A stretch of DNA of 64,000 nucleotides, taken from Renibacterium sp043789415. GTDB taxonomy: Bacteria > Actinomycetota > Actinomycetes > Actinomycetales > Micrococcaceae. Within the stretch, counting starts at the first letter, position 1. The number at the start of each line of letters is the position of its first letter. Shown piece by piece: positions 1 to 6,991 of this stretch. The stretch is from NCBI RefSeq assembly GCF_043789415.1, contig NZ_JBDLLW010000001.1:1-64000 (forward strand), in the 5' to 3' direction. The notes beneath the pieces were generated by a model, which saw nothing but the letters and a program-made list of their open reading frames with translations, did not search any database and was not told the DNA's origin. The position numbers were made by a program, and so were the translations under genes.

Positions 1-1
1 T

Positions 2-382
2 GGTGGTGCTTGGGGCAATGCCGGCGGAAAGATTGCCGGAGCCGAGGAACAACAAGCCGCCAGCCTCCAAGCTGCTAAAATCCAAGCTGCCAAGAACGGA
101 GCACAACAAGCCGCCAACGGACCAGGCTTACCCGCAATGGTGCATTGGGGACAACAGGCTAAGCATTTTCCTGGCCACCCAAATTATGGTTTGGGTAAAG
201 GAATAATTACTGAAAATCCAGAAAAATTAGCTGATTATTTGGGTTCCGGAAACTCAGTTGGTAACGCTCTTAGAGGTCAGCCCGGTTTTAGAGAACGGAT
301 AGATTTTGGATTTAAGATTGGAAGTTTTTCTGATAAAGATGGAGAACTTTTGCCAACGACCGTCGGTATAGTTCATCTATAG
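2..382 (+). CDS. C-terminal part of a polymorphic toxin, Bacterial toxin 50-like domain (5' end outside window, 3' end frameshifted)
   Basis: The frame is open from base 2 with no start, so the gene begins upstream of the window. The first ~45 residues are an Ala/Gln-rich linker (AEEQQAASLQAAKIQAAKN). After it comes a compact domain starting at GQQAKHFPGHPNYGLGKG, which looks like the Bacterial toxin 50 family, a presumed toxic effector tip of secreted polymorphic toxins. The domain should end in a motif like IVHYRIDGTFHIVPGRP. Here an extra C at about base 377 shifts the frame and stops it at IVHL. In the shifted frame the missing YRIDGTFHIVPGRPVR is intact and ends at 428, overlapping the next gene's GTG. 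The second copy at 1539-1622 lacks the extra base. Family call is by motif memory; the toxic activity is inferred. Confidence 0.7.
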   Translation, partial: GGAWGNAGGKIAGAEEQQAASLQAAKIQAAKNGAQQAANGPGLPAMVHWGQQAKHFPGHPNYGLGKGIITENPEKLADYLGSGNSVGNALRGQPGFRERIDFGFKIGSFSDKDGELLPTTVGIVHL

Positions 383-424
383 GATAGATGGCACTTTTCA
401 TATTGTGCCCGGGAGGCCAGTACG

Positions 425-748
425 GTGAATGAAGAAATAAAAGAATTTAGAATCAGTGTACTTCTATTCATGCAGCGTGCCCTATTGGACGCAGTAACTC
501 CGGGTCTTCGAGGCGTGTCTGTAGGAATCGGGTTAAAAAAAATTACAGCTCTTTTTATCTATGAAGCAACTCCGACATTGGATGAATTAGAGTTGATTTC
601 TTTTTCTGAAACACAAATTGTTGCAGATTTTGATGAATCTGTTTCTATTTCTTTCGATATTAAAGTTATTCCCGCATCGAAAGATCGAATAATAAGTATT
701 GGTAACGAATGGGTCTATCTTAGGCATGAACGGACCCCAAATCTGTAA
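425..748 (+). CDS. Probable immunity protein for the upstream toxin 50 domain
   Basis: A 107-residue soluble protein with no signal peptide or membrane segment. Its GTG start overlaps the stop of the restored toxin frame (GTGA), the usual coupling of a toxin tip and its immunity gene. A diverged second copy follows the second toxin tail at 1619. The two share RGVSV, ALFIYE, TLDELEL and W-YLR motifs, and that pairing is the main evidence for an immunity role. The expected function is to bind and neutralise the cognate toxin in the producing cell. I cannot name its Pfam family. Base composition is A+T-rich compared with the genes after 3,959. Confidence 0.6.
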   Translation: MNEEIKEFRISVLLFMQRALLDAVTPGLRGVSVGIGLKKITALFIYEATPTLDELELISFSETQIVADFDESVSISFDIKVIPASKDRIISIGNEWVYLRHERTPNL

Positions 749-879
749 GGCTAGAGTTCTTTCAAATACTTTGACGCAAGAATTTTTCAAAGAGACAGTG
801 CATTTATTTGAAGCGTTTGGTATAGATTGGAGCTTCCAGCACTAATGGTTAATCCCAATGCAACGTCGATTAATCCCAA

Positions 880-1206
880 TACAGGATTTTCCGCTGTGCT
901 TTGGAGGAGATGAGGTGGATTCCGATGTCATAACCGCTGCAGTTGTTCTTTGGACTGGTTGGGGAAGAACGAAGTGGCCGGAGCGAAGTGAGTCGGCACT
1001 TGTAGACGCATAGGTGTCAGCATCGCCTCAACGTTGCTTTCGGAGGTCGGCGTCTTGAAGATGAGTTCTATTCTTCCGAGGCGAACCTTACAGCTGTTGA
1101 TTTACAGTCGATGGGTAAACAGGCTGCTGAGGAATTTCGCGACTCATATCCTTGTATTGGTGAAAATACAGTTCAGGCATTCATATGGTGCTATACATAT
1201 GACTAA
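880..1206 (+). pseudogene. Immunity-like gene broken by frameshifts
   Basis: Three frames read in succession give one coherent acidic protein. The first frame runs FGGDEVDSDVITAAVVLW then TGWGRTKWPERSESALVDA before a stop near 1012. The second continues as GVSIASTLLSEVGVL. The third continues as EDEFYSSEANLTAVDLQSM, then GKQAAEEF, then FIWCYTYD, with a stop at 1204-1206. This looks like a small protein of the kind often found next to polymorphic toxins. At least two indels separate the frames, so the gene cannot be translated whole. Its stop overlaps the ATG of the next remnant at 1199, which suggests a former operon. The 5' boundary is uncertain. Confidence 0.45.
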
Positions 1207-1336
1207 CGAAGACCAGCTGATGATCGTCGAGGCTCGTGCAGCTCTCGAATCGACTGCCTTGCCAGAGCGTTACTGGGCAGTGGGCGAATTTGAGGATGAC
1301 AGACTTTGCCTCCTTCGATCCCGAGTTCACCGATGA
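1199..1336 (+). pseudogene. Truncated small immunity-like protein
   Basis: The ATG at 1199 overlaps the stop of the preceding pseudogene. The frame reads MTNEDQLMIVEARAALES then LPERYWAVGEFEDDRLCLLR before running into RSRVHR and a stop. The second half may be a relic of the same kind of protein as the one at 3089-3307, whose end has the form WAVYYSERG followed by a C-terminal acidic tail. That half is missing here. Right after, another frame ends DPEFTDEDEGDMSGI at about 1364, which points to a recombination junction. Functional assignment is not possible. Confidence 0.35.
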
Positions 1337-1538
1337 AGATGAGGGCGACATGAGCGGCATCTGAGCGAACTTGAGGCATTGGTTGGCAACGACACCGTGG
1401 TGGGTTCTTCGTGTGACGTGCGGGCTCAGCGGCAGATTTCCCCGACTGATGGCGTGTGTTGGACTTTCCTCGCTAGAACTTGAGTGTCAGTGGACTTCGG
1501 CGGTGATGAGGCAGATCATGGCCTTGATGATGAAAGCG

Positions 1539-1622
1539 GGTCCTTTTTCCACGACTGTGGGGATAGTTCACTATAGGATAGACGGCAGTTTCCATATTGT
1601 GCCAGGGAAGCCTTTACGATGA
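1539..1622 (+). pseudogene. Second copy of the toxin 50 C-terminal tail
   Basis: The last ~25 codons match the end of the toxin at 2-428: FSTTVGIVHYRIDGSFHIVP followed by GKPLR. The frame is intact across the site where copy one has an extra base. Upstream in this frame there is no recognisable toxin domain: the codons from 1371 look like out-of-frame material (many Met and Trp). So only the 3' tail of this cassette survives. The stop TGA overlaps the ATG of the following immunity pseudogene. Confidence 0.55.
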
Positions 1623-1941
1623 GCGAGGAAAATATGGATTTTAGAGTCAGAGTGCTTCTCTCAATTCAATGCGCTTTATTGGAGGCGGTGACTCCGACAC
1701 TTCGTGGTGTTTCTGTTAATATAGAGCCAAAAATATCAAAGCACTGTTCATTTATGAATCCGCTCCGACGCTAGATGAATTAGAACTAGTTTCGATTTCG
1801 GAAACTGAATGTATAGCAGATTTTGATGCCTCTGTTTCTGTTTCATTCAGTACAAAAGTGATCCCTATATCTGAAGATAGGATGACCAGCGTAGATGAGA
1901 GATGGACGTATCTTCGATACGAAGATACGTCGAATGTGTGA
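1619..1941 (+). pseudogene. Second immunity copy, disrupted by one base in an A-run
   Basis: It starts ATG at 1619, overlapping the toxin tail stop (ATGA). The first 38 codons parallel the intact copy at 425 (FRVRVLLSIQCALLEAVTP). At the five A's at 1729-1733 the frame slips and translation would stop at 1772-1774 after 51 residues. Reading on in the shifted frame restores NIKALFIYESAPTLDELELV and an end WTYLRYEDTSNV with stop at 1939-1941, the same length as copy one. A single missing A explains it. It is either a real pseudogene or a homopolymer sequencing error. Confidence 0.6.
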
Positions 1942-2598
1942 GATTAGAGCGAATTTAATTAAGAATTTTATAGAGAAATTTAACTCTTGGTCAAAGGAAA
2001 TATCAAAGGTTCTGGATTCTTAGCAGTAGAAGTAGTTGCTGGGGCGCAAACATCTAAAAACGGAGCACATTCTTTCTCTCAACTGCAGCAAGTTGAAATC
2101 TCCAAAGCTCCTTTCGTACGGGGACTCGCCAAAGTTTCGGGAACCACCATCGGCTACACCAAGACGACGGTCATATCGGACAGAACTATCGTCCACGTCA
2201 AGGACAGGCTTCTGTCATGAGCGTCTACAACGACCGCCTAAGCGCCCGTGGCCCGCTCTTGGCCTTGGGGCCGGAGTTGGATGCACTTCAACGATGCGAG
2301 CTGACTGCAGGCGAGCTGTCGGCCCTGGTTGATCGTGTGAAGGTAGGACTAGAGCTTGATGCGTTCACTAGATGGAAGAAAATGGTATATATGAAATATT
2401 TACCAGGCCGACTTTGAATGGAAATACGTAGCTAATGACACACAGATTCTTCCGTCCGGAGAGGTGATGAAGAAATAGAACAGTAAAGTTCATTCCAATA
2501 ATTTCTTCAAGGTTGAATATTCAGAAGAATTCCCAAATCGTAAAATTGACTACTTTTTTGAGGAGAAGAGATTTATTAAGCGAAGGGAGGTAATAGAG
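1942..2598 (+). other. Remnant-rich stretch without an intact gene
   Basis: No complete gene can be supported in these ~650 bases. Fragmentary open frames are present: one from 1987 containing VEISKAPFVRGLAKVSGTTI; one ending at 2417 with MSVYNDRLSARGPLLALGPE and LDALQRCELTAGELSALVDR; and one around 2410-2480 reading NIYQADFEWKYVANDTQ before a stop. They occur in different frames and join without starts, as expected for decayed toxin or immunity cassettes. The A+T content rises after 2400. None of the pieces is a family I recognise. Confidence 0.4.
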
Positions 2599-3036
2599 GT
2601 GAATTTTGGTGACGGTCAGTCATGGCTCGGAGAAATCGGGACTTCATCGCCACTGATTGCCGGAGTCGTTACTGGAATATTCGGCTTCTCGGAAGAAAAT
2701 ATATTTTGTATAATTCAGCAAGGGGTAATTTTTCTCATCAATGCTACGGATCCTGCGACTTACCGGGAGATTGACTCTGATGGAGGTATTGTTTGGATGC
2801 ATTTTGAGGAAAAGGAAAATATTTTGCTCTTAGGGTCTCAGTGGACAATAACTGGAGTAGGTCCCGATGGGTTCATATGGAGGACTCCGCGGCTTTCAAT
2901 AGATGGATTTAAGGTTAGCGGTATATCTGGGTGGAATATTTTAGGGACCTCTGATCCTGAGAGCGATGGATCACATGAATTTTCTGTCGATCTAAGATCC
3001 GGTGTCACAGTTGGAAAATTTATTGGAATCCTATAA
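2599..3036 (+). CDS. Small immunity-like protein ending in an SIDG/DLRSG motif
   Basis: A 145-residue protein with a GTG start and a good AAGGGAGG about 9 bases upstream (2583-2590). The C-terminal third, with GPDGFIWRTPRLSIDGFKVS and later FSVDLRSGVTVGKF, matches a widespread uncharacterised family that I recall by its 'W-TPRLSWDG' and 'DLRTG' signatures. The alternating short hydrophobic strands suggest a beta-rich fold. It sits among toxin and immunity remnants, so an orphan immunity role is the best guess. Composition is A+T-rich and unlike the core genome. No signal peptide is visible. Confidence 0.55.
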   Translation: MNFGDGQSWLGEIGTSSPLIAGVVTGIFGFSEENIFCIIQQGVIFLINATDPATYREIDSDGGIVWMHFEEKENILLLGSQWTITGVGPDGFIWRTPRLSIDGFKVSGISGWNILGTSDPESDGSHEFSVDLRSGVTVGKFIGIL

Positions 3037-3088
3037 GTGAATTATATAATTTGTTATCTAATAACATACTTGGATTGGATGTCTCCAG

Positions 3089-3307
3089 TTGGATGTTGAA
3101 TTTTTGTCAAAGATTCTCGATAAAAACCTTGTGTCAGAAAATCTATATTCTGTCGATGGTGGTACACCGAGCGAGAAGTTCGTTTTAGAAGATCGAAGAT
3201 CGACTTGGGCGGTATACTACTCCGAAAGAGGCTGTAGATCTGGGGAAAAAATATTCCAAAACGAGAATGATGCTTGCATCTATTTCATGAGCTTTCTAGA
3301 AGAATAA
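3089..3307 (+). CDS. Small immunity-like protein (WAVYYSERG type)
   Basis: A 72-residue protein. The only possible start in the open frame is TTG at 3089; the Shine-Dalgarno match is weak, so the start is uncertain. Its second half has the pattern WAVYYSERGCRSGEK, a Phe, then ENDACIYFMSFLEE. I recall this pattern from short orphan proteins next to toxin loci. It may be an intact relative of the truncated remnant at 1199-1336. The preceding gene ends 52 bases upstream and the next begins 95 bases downstream. No catalytic motif is visible. Confidence 0.45.
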   Translation: MDVEFLSKILDKNLVSENLYSVDGGTPSEKFVLEDRRSTWAVYYSERGCRSGEKIFQNENDACIYFMSFLEE

Positions 3308-3402
3308 CTAGGAATAAATCTTGTATAATTTTCATGCAAATTTAATTGTGAAGGATAATTTTTTGTGGATTTTTGATTTTGCCTTGAGAGGGTGTTCGAA
3401 AA

Positions 3403-3855
3403 TTGCAAACCCAAACGCTGATTGAGGGTCGGCGTTTCCTTATCTCTTCATCCGAAATCTCCGAACAGCTCTCGATGAAGATAGCTGTCCAAGTAGATGG
3501 CGGAGAGTTGTGGGAGACGGAAGATTACTCTTGGCGGGATCCTCCCTTCGGCATATCTGGATCCGTTCTTTTTCTCTGGACAGCCAGGAAATTGATATTG
3601 ATCTGCTCCTCAGAGGTAGTTCATATTGAAGTCATTATTGATGAAGATATCATTATATTTTTTCCCCATGAATCTGGATGGTTGCTAATTTGCGAAACTT
3701 CAGTCAGATTAGTTTGTAAAGGAGAGGAGGCGTCGAGAATTGAGTTGGGAAGTGTAGTGGTTTCGTCCTATCTGATTGATGATGACGTAGTTTCTCTGAC
3801 CGATGAAGAGGGAAAATTTTCTTACCTCAATTTATCGAATTATGAACTCTTTTGA
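3403..3855 (+). CDS. Hypothetical beta-rich protein, possible orphan immunity protein
   Basis: A 150-residue protein read from a TTG start; the true start may lie a little downstream. It shows repeated short hydrophobic strands (KLILICSSEVVHIEVII, then IIIFFPHESGWLLICETSVR) separated by acidic turns, consistent with an all-beta fold. It resembles in style the protein at 2599 but lacks that family's C-terminal motif. It is the last gene of the A+T-rich block; the typical high-G+C genes begin about 100 bases later on the other strand. No family is recognised. Confidence 0.45.
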   Translation: MQTQTLIEGRRFLISSSEISEQLSMKIAVQVDGGELWETEDYSWRDPPFGISGSVLFLWTARKLILICSSEVVHIEVIIDEDIIIFFPHESGWLLICETSVRLVCKGEEASRIELGSVVVSSYLIDDDVVSLTDEEGKFSYLNLSNYELF

Positions 3856-3958
3856 TTTTTACTGCTTCGCCTTCGGCTGGTTAGCTGAACCACAGCGAAT
3901 ATTTTGAGCTACCGGCGAGCTGCTGGTTCGTTGAGAACTTCAGTCTGGCCACAACACT

Positions 3959-5524
3959 TCACCAAGCACTCACCTTATAGTCCTTCAAAAAGCTCCCGTA
4001 GAGATCCACCCCGGCTTCGCCCATCACGATCGGGTCGTAGACCCTGGCCGCGCCGTCCACTAGGTCCAGGGGTGCGTGGAAGCCTTCTTCTGCCAGCCGG
4101 ATCTTGGTCTCGTAAGGCCGCTCATCGGTGATCCAGCCGGTGTCCACCGCCGTCATCAGAATCCCGTCGCTCTCCAGCATCTCGCCGGCTGAGGTCCTGG
4201 TCATCATATTGAGCGAGGCCTTCGCCATATTGGTGTGCGGGTGCCCCGGCCCCTTATAGGCCCGGGAGAACTGCCCTTCCATCGCCGAAACATTCACAAT
4301 GTACTTACGCCGCGCGGCGGAACGCCGCATCGCTGGCCGCAGCCTGGACACCAGCAGGAACGGAGCCGTGACATTGCACAGCTGCACTTCCAGCATCTCC
4401 AGCGGATCGACCTGCTCCACTACTTGAGTCCAGGAGTTGAGGTTCCCCAGATCCGGCACCAGCCCGCCGGCGTCGATCGCGGTGCCCGCGAGATGCCGCT
4501 CCAGCGAAGCCGAACCGCTCTGCAAGGCCTGATCGGTCAACGCCTGATTAGCCAACGCCTGCGAGGTCAGTGCCAAAGAGGTGAGAGCATCGGTGGCCAG
4601 CACCGGATGCTCACCGAGCGAAGAGGCCAGCGCAAGCGGGTGCTTATCGTGAGCGTGCCCGAAGGTGAGCAGCCGGGGGCCGCCCTGCGCCTCGCTCAGC
4701 TCAGCGGGCAGCGGAGCGTTCTCGGCGTCGGCCAGCGGCTGGTACGCGCCGGGGGAGCGCCGCACGGTCTGCGCGGCATTATTGATCAGAATATCCAAGG
4801 GCTCGGACGAAAGAGAGTCGGTCAGGGCGATCACCTGAGAGGGATCACGCAGGTCGATGCCGACGATCTGCAGTCGGTGCAGCCACTCCGCGGAGTCTTC
4901 CATCGCCGCGAAGCGCCGGGCGGCGTCACTCGGAAACCTCGTGGTGATGGTGGTGTGTGCGCCGTCTCGCAGCAGCCGGAGTGCGATGTACATGCCGATC
5001 TTGGCCCGGCCCCCGGTGAGCAGCGCCCGCTTGCCGCTCAGATCGGTGCGGGCATCCCGCTTCGAGTGGTTGAACGCCGCGCACTCCGGGCAGAGCTGAT
5101 GGTAAAACGCGTCCACCTGGGTGTAGGGCTGCTTGCAGATATAACAGGGCCTGGGCCGTTGCAGCACCCCGGCGATCTCGCCGCTCACCGAGGAGGAGAG
5201 CTTATTGCCGCGCGTCTCGTCGTCGATCCGGTCCGGAGCCGCCGTCGCGGTCAGCGCGATCACCGCGCGGTCGGCCTCGGCCACGGCGTCGCGCTTCACT
5301 ACCCGGCGATAGCGTTTGACCGCTTTGAACATCTTGCCGGTGGCCCGGCGCACCGCAACGTACCGGGGGTCCTCCTCGTCCAGCAGGTGCACCCTGCCGA
5401 GCACCTTGAGCGCGGTCTCGATCTCCTCGGCGCTCAGCTGTTCAGCCTGGGCTTGCTCGGCTTGGGCCTCAGCCTCGGCTTGCTCCGCTTCTTCAGGACT
5501 GCTGAATGACTCTGTAGTGCTCAC
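3959..5524 (-). CDS. Zinc-ribbon short-chain dehydrogenase/reductase family protein
   Basis: 521 residues. The N-terminal ~35 are Glu/Ala/Gln-rich. A four-cysteine zinc ribbon (Cys127, Cys130, Cys145, Cys148) precedes a Rossmann SDR domain with TGGRAKIG at 170-177 and NNAA at 248-251. A catalytic-type serine is at 413 (NVSAMEG). In the YxxxK position the sequence is TNMAK (431-435), so the usual Tyr is Thr while Lys435 is kept. A low-complexity insert around 312-334 repeats ALTxQALxxQAL. Redox activity is therefore doubtful; substrate unknown. The start overlaps the glgC stop by 4 bases (ATGA), so it is probably co-expressed from the glgC promoter. Confidence 0.75.
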   Translation of the reverse strand: MSTTESFSSPEEAEQAEAEAQAEQAQAEQLSAEEIETALKVLGRVHLLDEEDPRYVAVRRATGKMFKAVKRYRRVVKRDAVAEADRAVIALTATAAPDRIDDETRGNKLSSSVSGEIAGVLQRPRPCYICKQPYTQVDAFYHQLCPECAAFNHSKRDARTDLSGKRALLTGGRAKIGMYIALRLLRDGAHTTITTRFPSDAARRFAAMEDSAEWLHRLQIVGIDLRDPSQVIALTDSLSSEPLDILINNAAQTVRRSPGAYQPLADAENAPLPAELSEAQGGPRLLTFGHAHDKHPLALASSLGEHPVLATDALTSLALTSQALANQALTDQALQSGSASLERHLAGTAIDAGGLVPDLGNLNSWTQVVEQVDPLEMLEVQLCNVTAPFLLVSRLRPAMRRSAARRKYIVNVSAMEGQFSRAYKGPGHPHTNMAKASLNMMTRTSAGEMLESDGILMTAVDTGWITDERPYETKIRLAEEGFHAPLDLVDGAARVYDPIVMGEAGVDLYGSFLKDYKVSAW

Positions 5525-6897
5525 CCATCAACTTTAGACGCTGACGACGTCGTCCCCGCACTCCCGCCCTCGGCCACGGCGTCCGGCACCGCTCGAGAGC
5601 CAGCTGCCGCCGTTACGGCAGCAGTCTCCTTCGGCTTCGGCTCAGTAACTGGAACGACGGGAACCGGAACGACCTGCCCCTTGGAGAGCACAGTGATCCC
5701 GGACTCGGTCACCCGGAAACCCTGGGCGGCGTCCTGCACCGGATCGACGCCGATGGTCGCCCCGGCGGGAACGCGCACGTTCTTATCCAGAATGGCCTTG
5801 CGCACCACGGCACCGGGGCCGATGGTCACCTTGTCCATCAGCACCGAATCCTCCACCACCGCGCCCTCGGCGATATACACATCGTGCCCCAGCACGCTGC
5901 CGGTCACTGTACCGCCGGAGATCACCACACCGTTGGACACAATGGAATCCTCGGCGGTACCGGGGGAGGACTCGCCGCGCACCAGCTTGGCCGGCGGAGA
6001 GATGGACTGCCGGGTGTAGATCGGCCATTCGAGATTGTAGAGGTTGAAGACTGGCAGCGGTGAGATCAGGTCCATCTGCGCGTCGAAATACGAATCCAGG
6101 GTGCCCACGTCACGCCAGTAGTAGCGGTCCCGGTCCGTCGCGCCGGGGATGTCATTGTGATTGAAGTCGTAGACCCCTGCCTCGCCGCGTTCCACGAAGT
6201 AGGGGATGATGTCGCCACCCATATCGTGCTTGGTGTCGAGCTGCTCGGCGTCGTGGTCCAGAGCCGCGAGTAGATCAGCGGTGGTGAAGACATAATTGCC
6301 CATCGACGCCAGGAATTGGGTGGGATCCTCCTCCAGGCCCGGAGTGGTGGCGGGCTTTTCTACGAAAGCCTTGATCTTCCCGGCGTCCGAAGGATCGCTT
6401 TCAATGACCCCGAAGGACGGCGCGAACTCAAGCGGCTGCCGCACCCCGGCCACCGTGACCGCCAGACCGGAGGCGATATGCGCCTGAACCATCTGTGAGA
6501 AATCCATCCGGTAGACGTGATCTGCGCCGACCACCACAACATAGTCTGGCTGGGCGTCGTGGATCAGGTTGAGGGACTGGTAGATCGCATTGGCGCTGCC
6601 CAGGAACCAGCTCTTACCCACCCGCTGCTGCGCGGGAACCGAGGCGACGTAGTTTCCCAGCAGGTTCGACATTCGCCAGGTCTCGGAGATATGCCGGTCC
6701 AGGGAGTGGGATTTGTACTGGGTGAGCACCACGATCTGCCGATAACCGGAGTTCACCAGATTCGAGAGCGCGAAGTCAATCAGCCGATAGCCACCGGCAA
6801 AAGGTACCGCGGGTTTGGCTCGGTCGGTGGTCAACGGCATGAGCCGGTTACCCTCGCCGCCCGCCAGCACAATCGCCAGAACTTTCGTTACCGCCAT
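5521..6897 (-). CDS. glgC: Glucose-1-phosphate adenylyltransferase
   Basis: 458 residues. It makes ADP-glucose from ATP and glucose-1-phosphate, the donor for glycogen synthesis. The N-terminal nucleotidyltransferase domain has LAGGEGNRLMPLTTDRAKPA, GADHVYRMD and the VEKP segment. The C-terminal part from about residue 300 is a left-handed beta-helix of hexapeptide repeats (VVISGGTVTGSVLGHDVYI). Beyond it, from about 400, a Pro/Val/Ala/Ser-rich tail of ~55 residues extends the usual ~405-residue length; its function is unknown. The gene is divergent from glgA with a 94-base intergenic region, the classical actinobacterial glycogen arrangement, and overlaps the following SDR gene. Confidence 0.95.
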   Translation of the reverse strand: MAVTKVLAIVLAGGEGNRLMPLTTDRAKPAVPFAGGYRLIDFALSNLVNSGYRQIVVLTQYKSHSLDRHISETWRMSNLLGNYVASVPAQQRVGKSWFLGSANAIYQSLNLIHDAQPDYVVVVGADHVYRMDFSQMVQAHIASGLAVTVAGVRQPLEFAPSFGVIESDPSDAGKIKAFVEKPATTPGLEEDPTQFLASMGNYVFTTADLLAALDHDAEQLDTKHDMGGDIIPYFVERGEAGVYDFNHNDIPGATDRDRYYWRDVGTLDSYFDAQMDLISPLPVFNLYNLEWPIYTRQSISPPAKLVRGESSPGTAEDSIVSNGVVISGGTVTGSVLGHDVYIAEGAVVEDSVLMDKVTIGPGAVVRKAILDKNVRVPAGATIGVDPVQDAAQGFRVTESGITVLSKGQVVPVPVVPVTEPKPKETAAVTAAAGSRAVPDAVAEGGSAGTTSSASKVDG

Positions 6898-6917
6898 ACT
6901 GCTCTCACCACGCCTTT

Positions 6918-6931
6918 CCCCAGAACTGGGG
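6918..6931. promoter_or_regulatory. Perfect dyad in the glgC-glgA divergent promoter region
   Basis: CCCCAG-AA-CTGGGG is a perfect 6+6 inverted repeat lying 20 bases upstream of the glgC start and 60 upstream of glgA. Its position would allow one regulator to act on both genes. No known consensus is assigned. Confidence 0.35.
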
Positions 6932-6991
6932 CTATGAGTTCAACGTCGAACACCTTCACAGTAGAACACGAACCAGAGGAAGCACTACCGT

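Noticed and set aside
4235..5509. A 424-codon open frame on the plus strand opposite the SDR gene
   Set aside because: It is antisense to a protein with clear domain motifs, has no recognisable motif itself and is rich in Arg and Gly, as expected from a high-G+C shadow frame.
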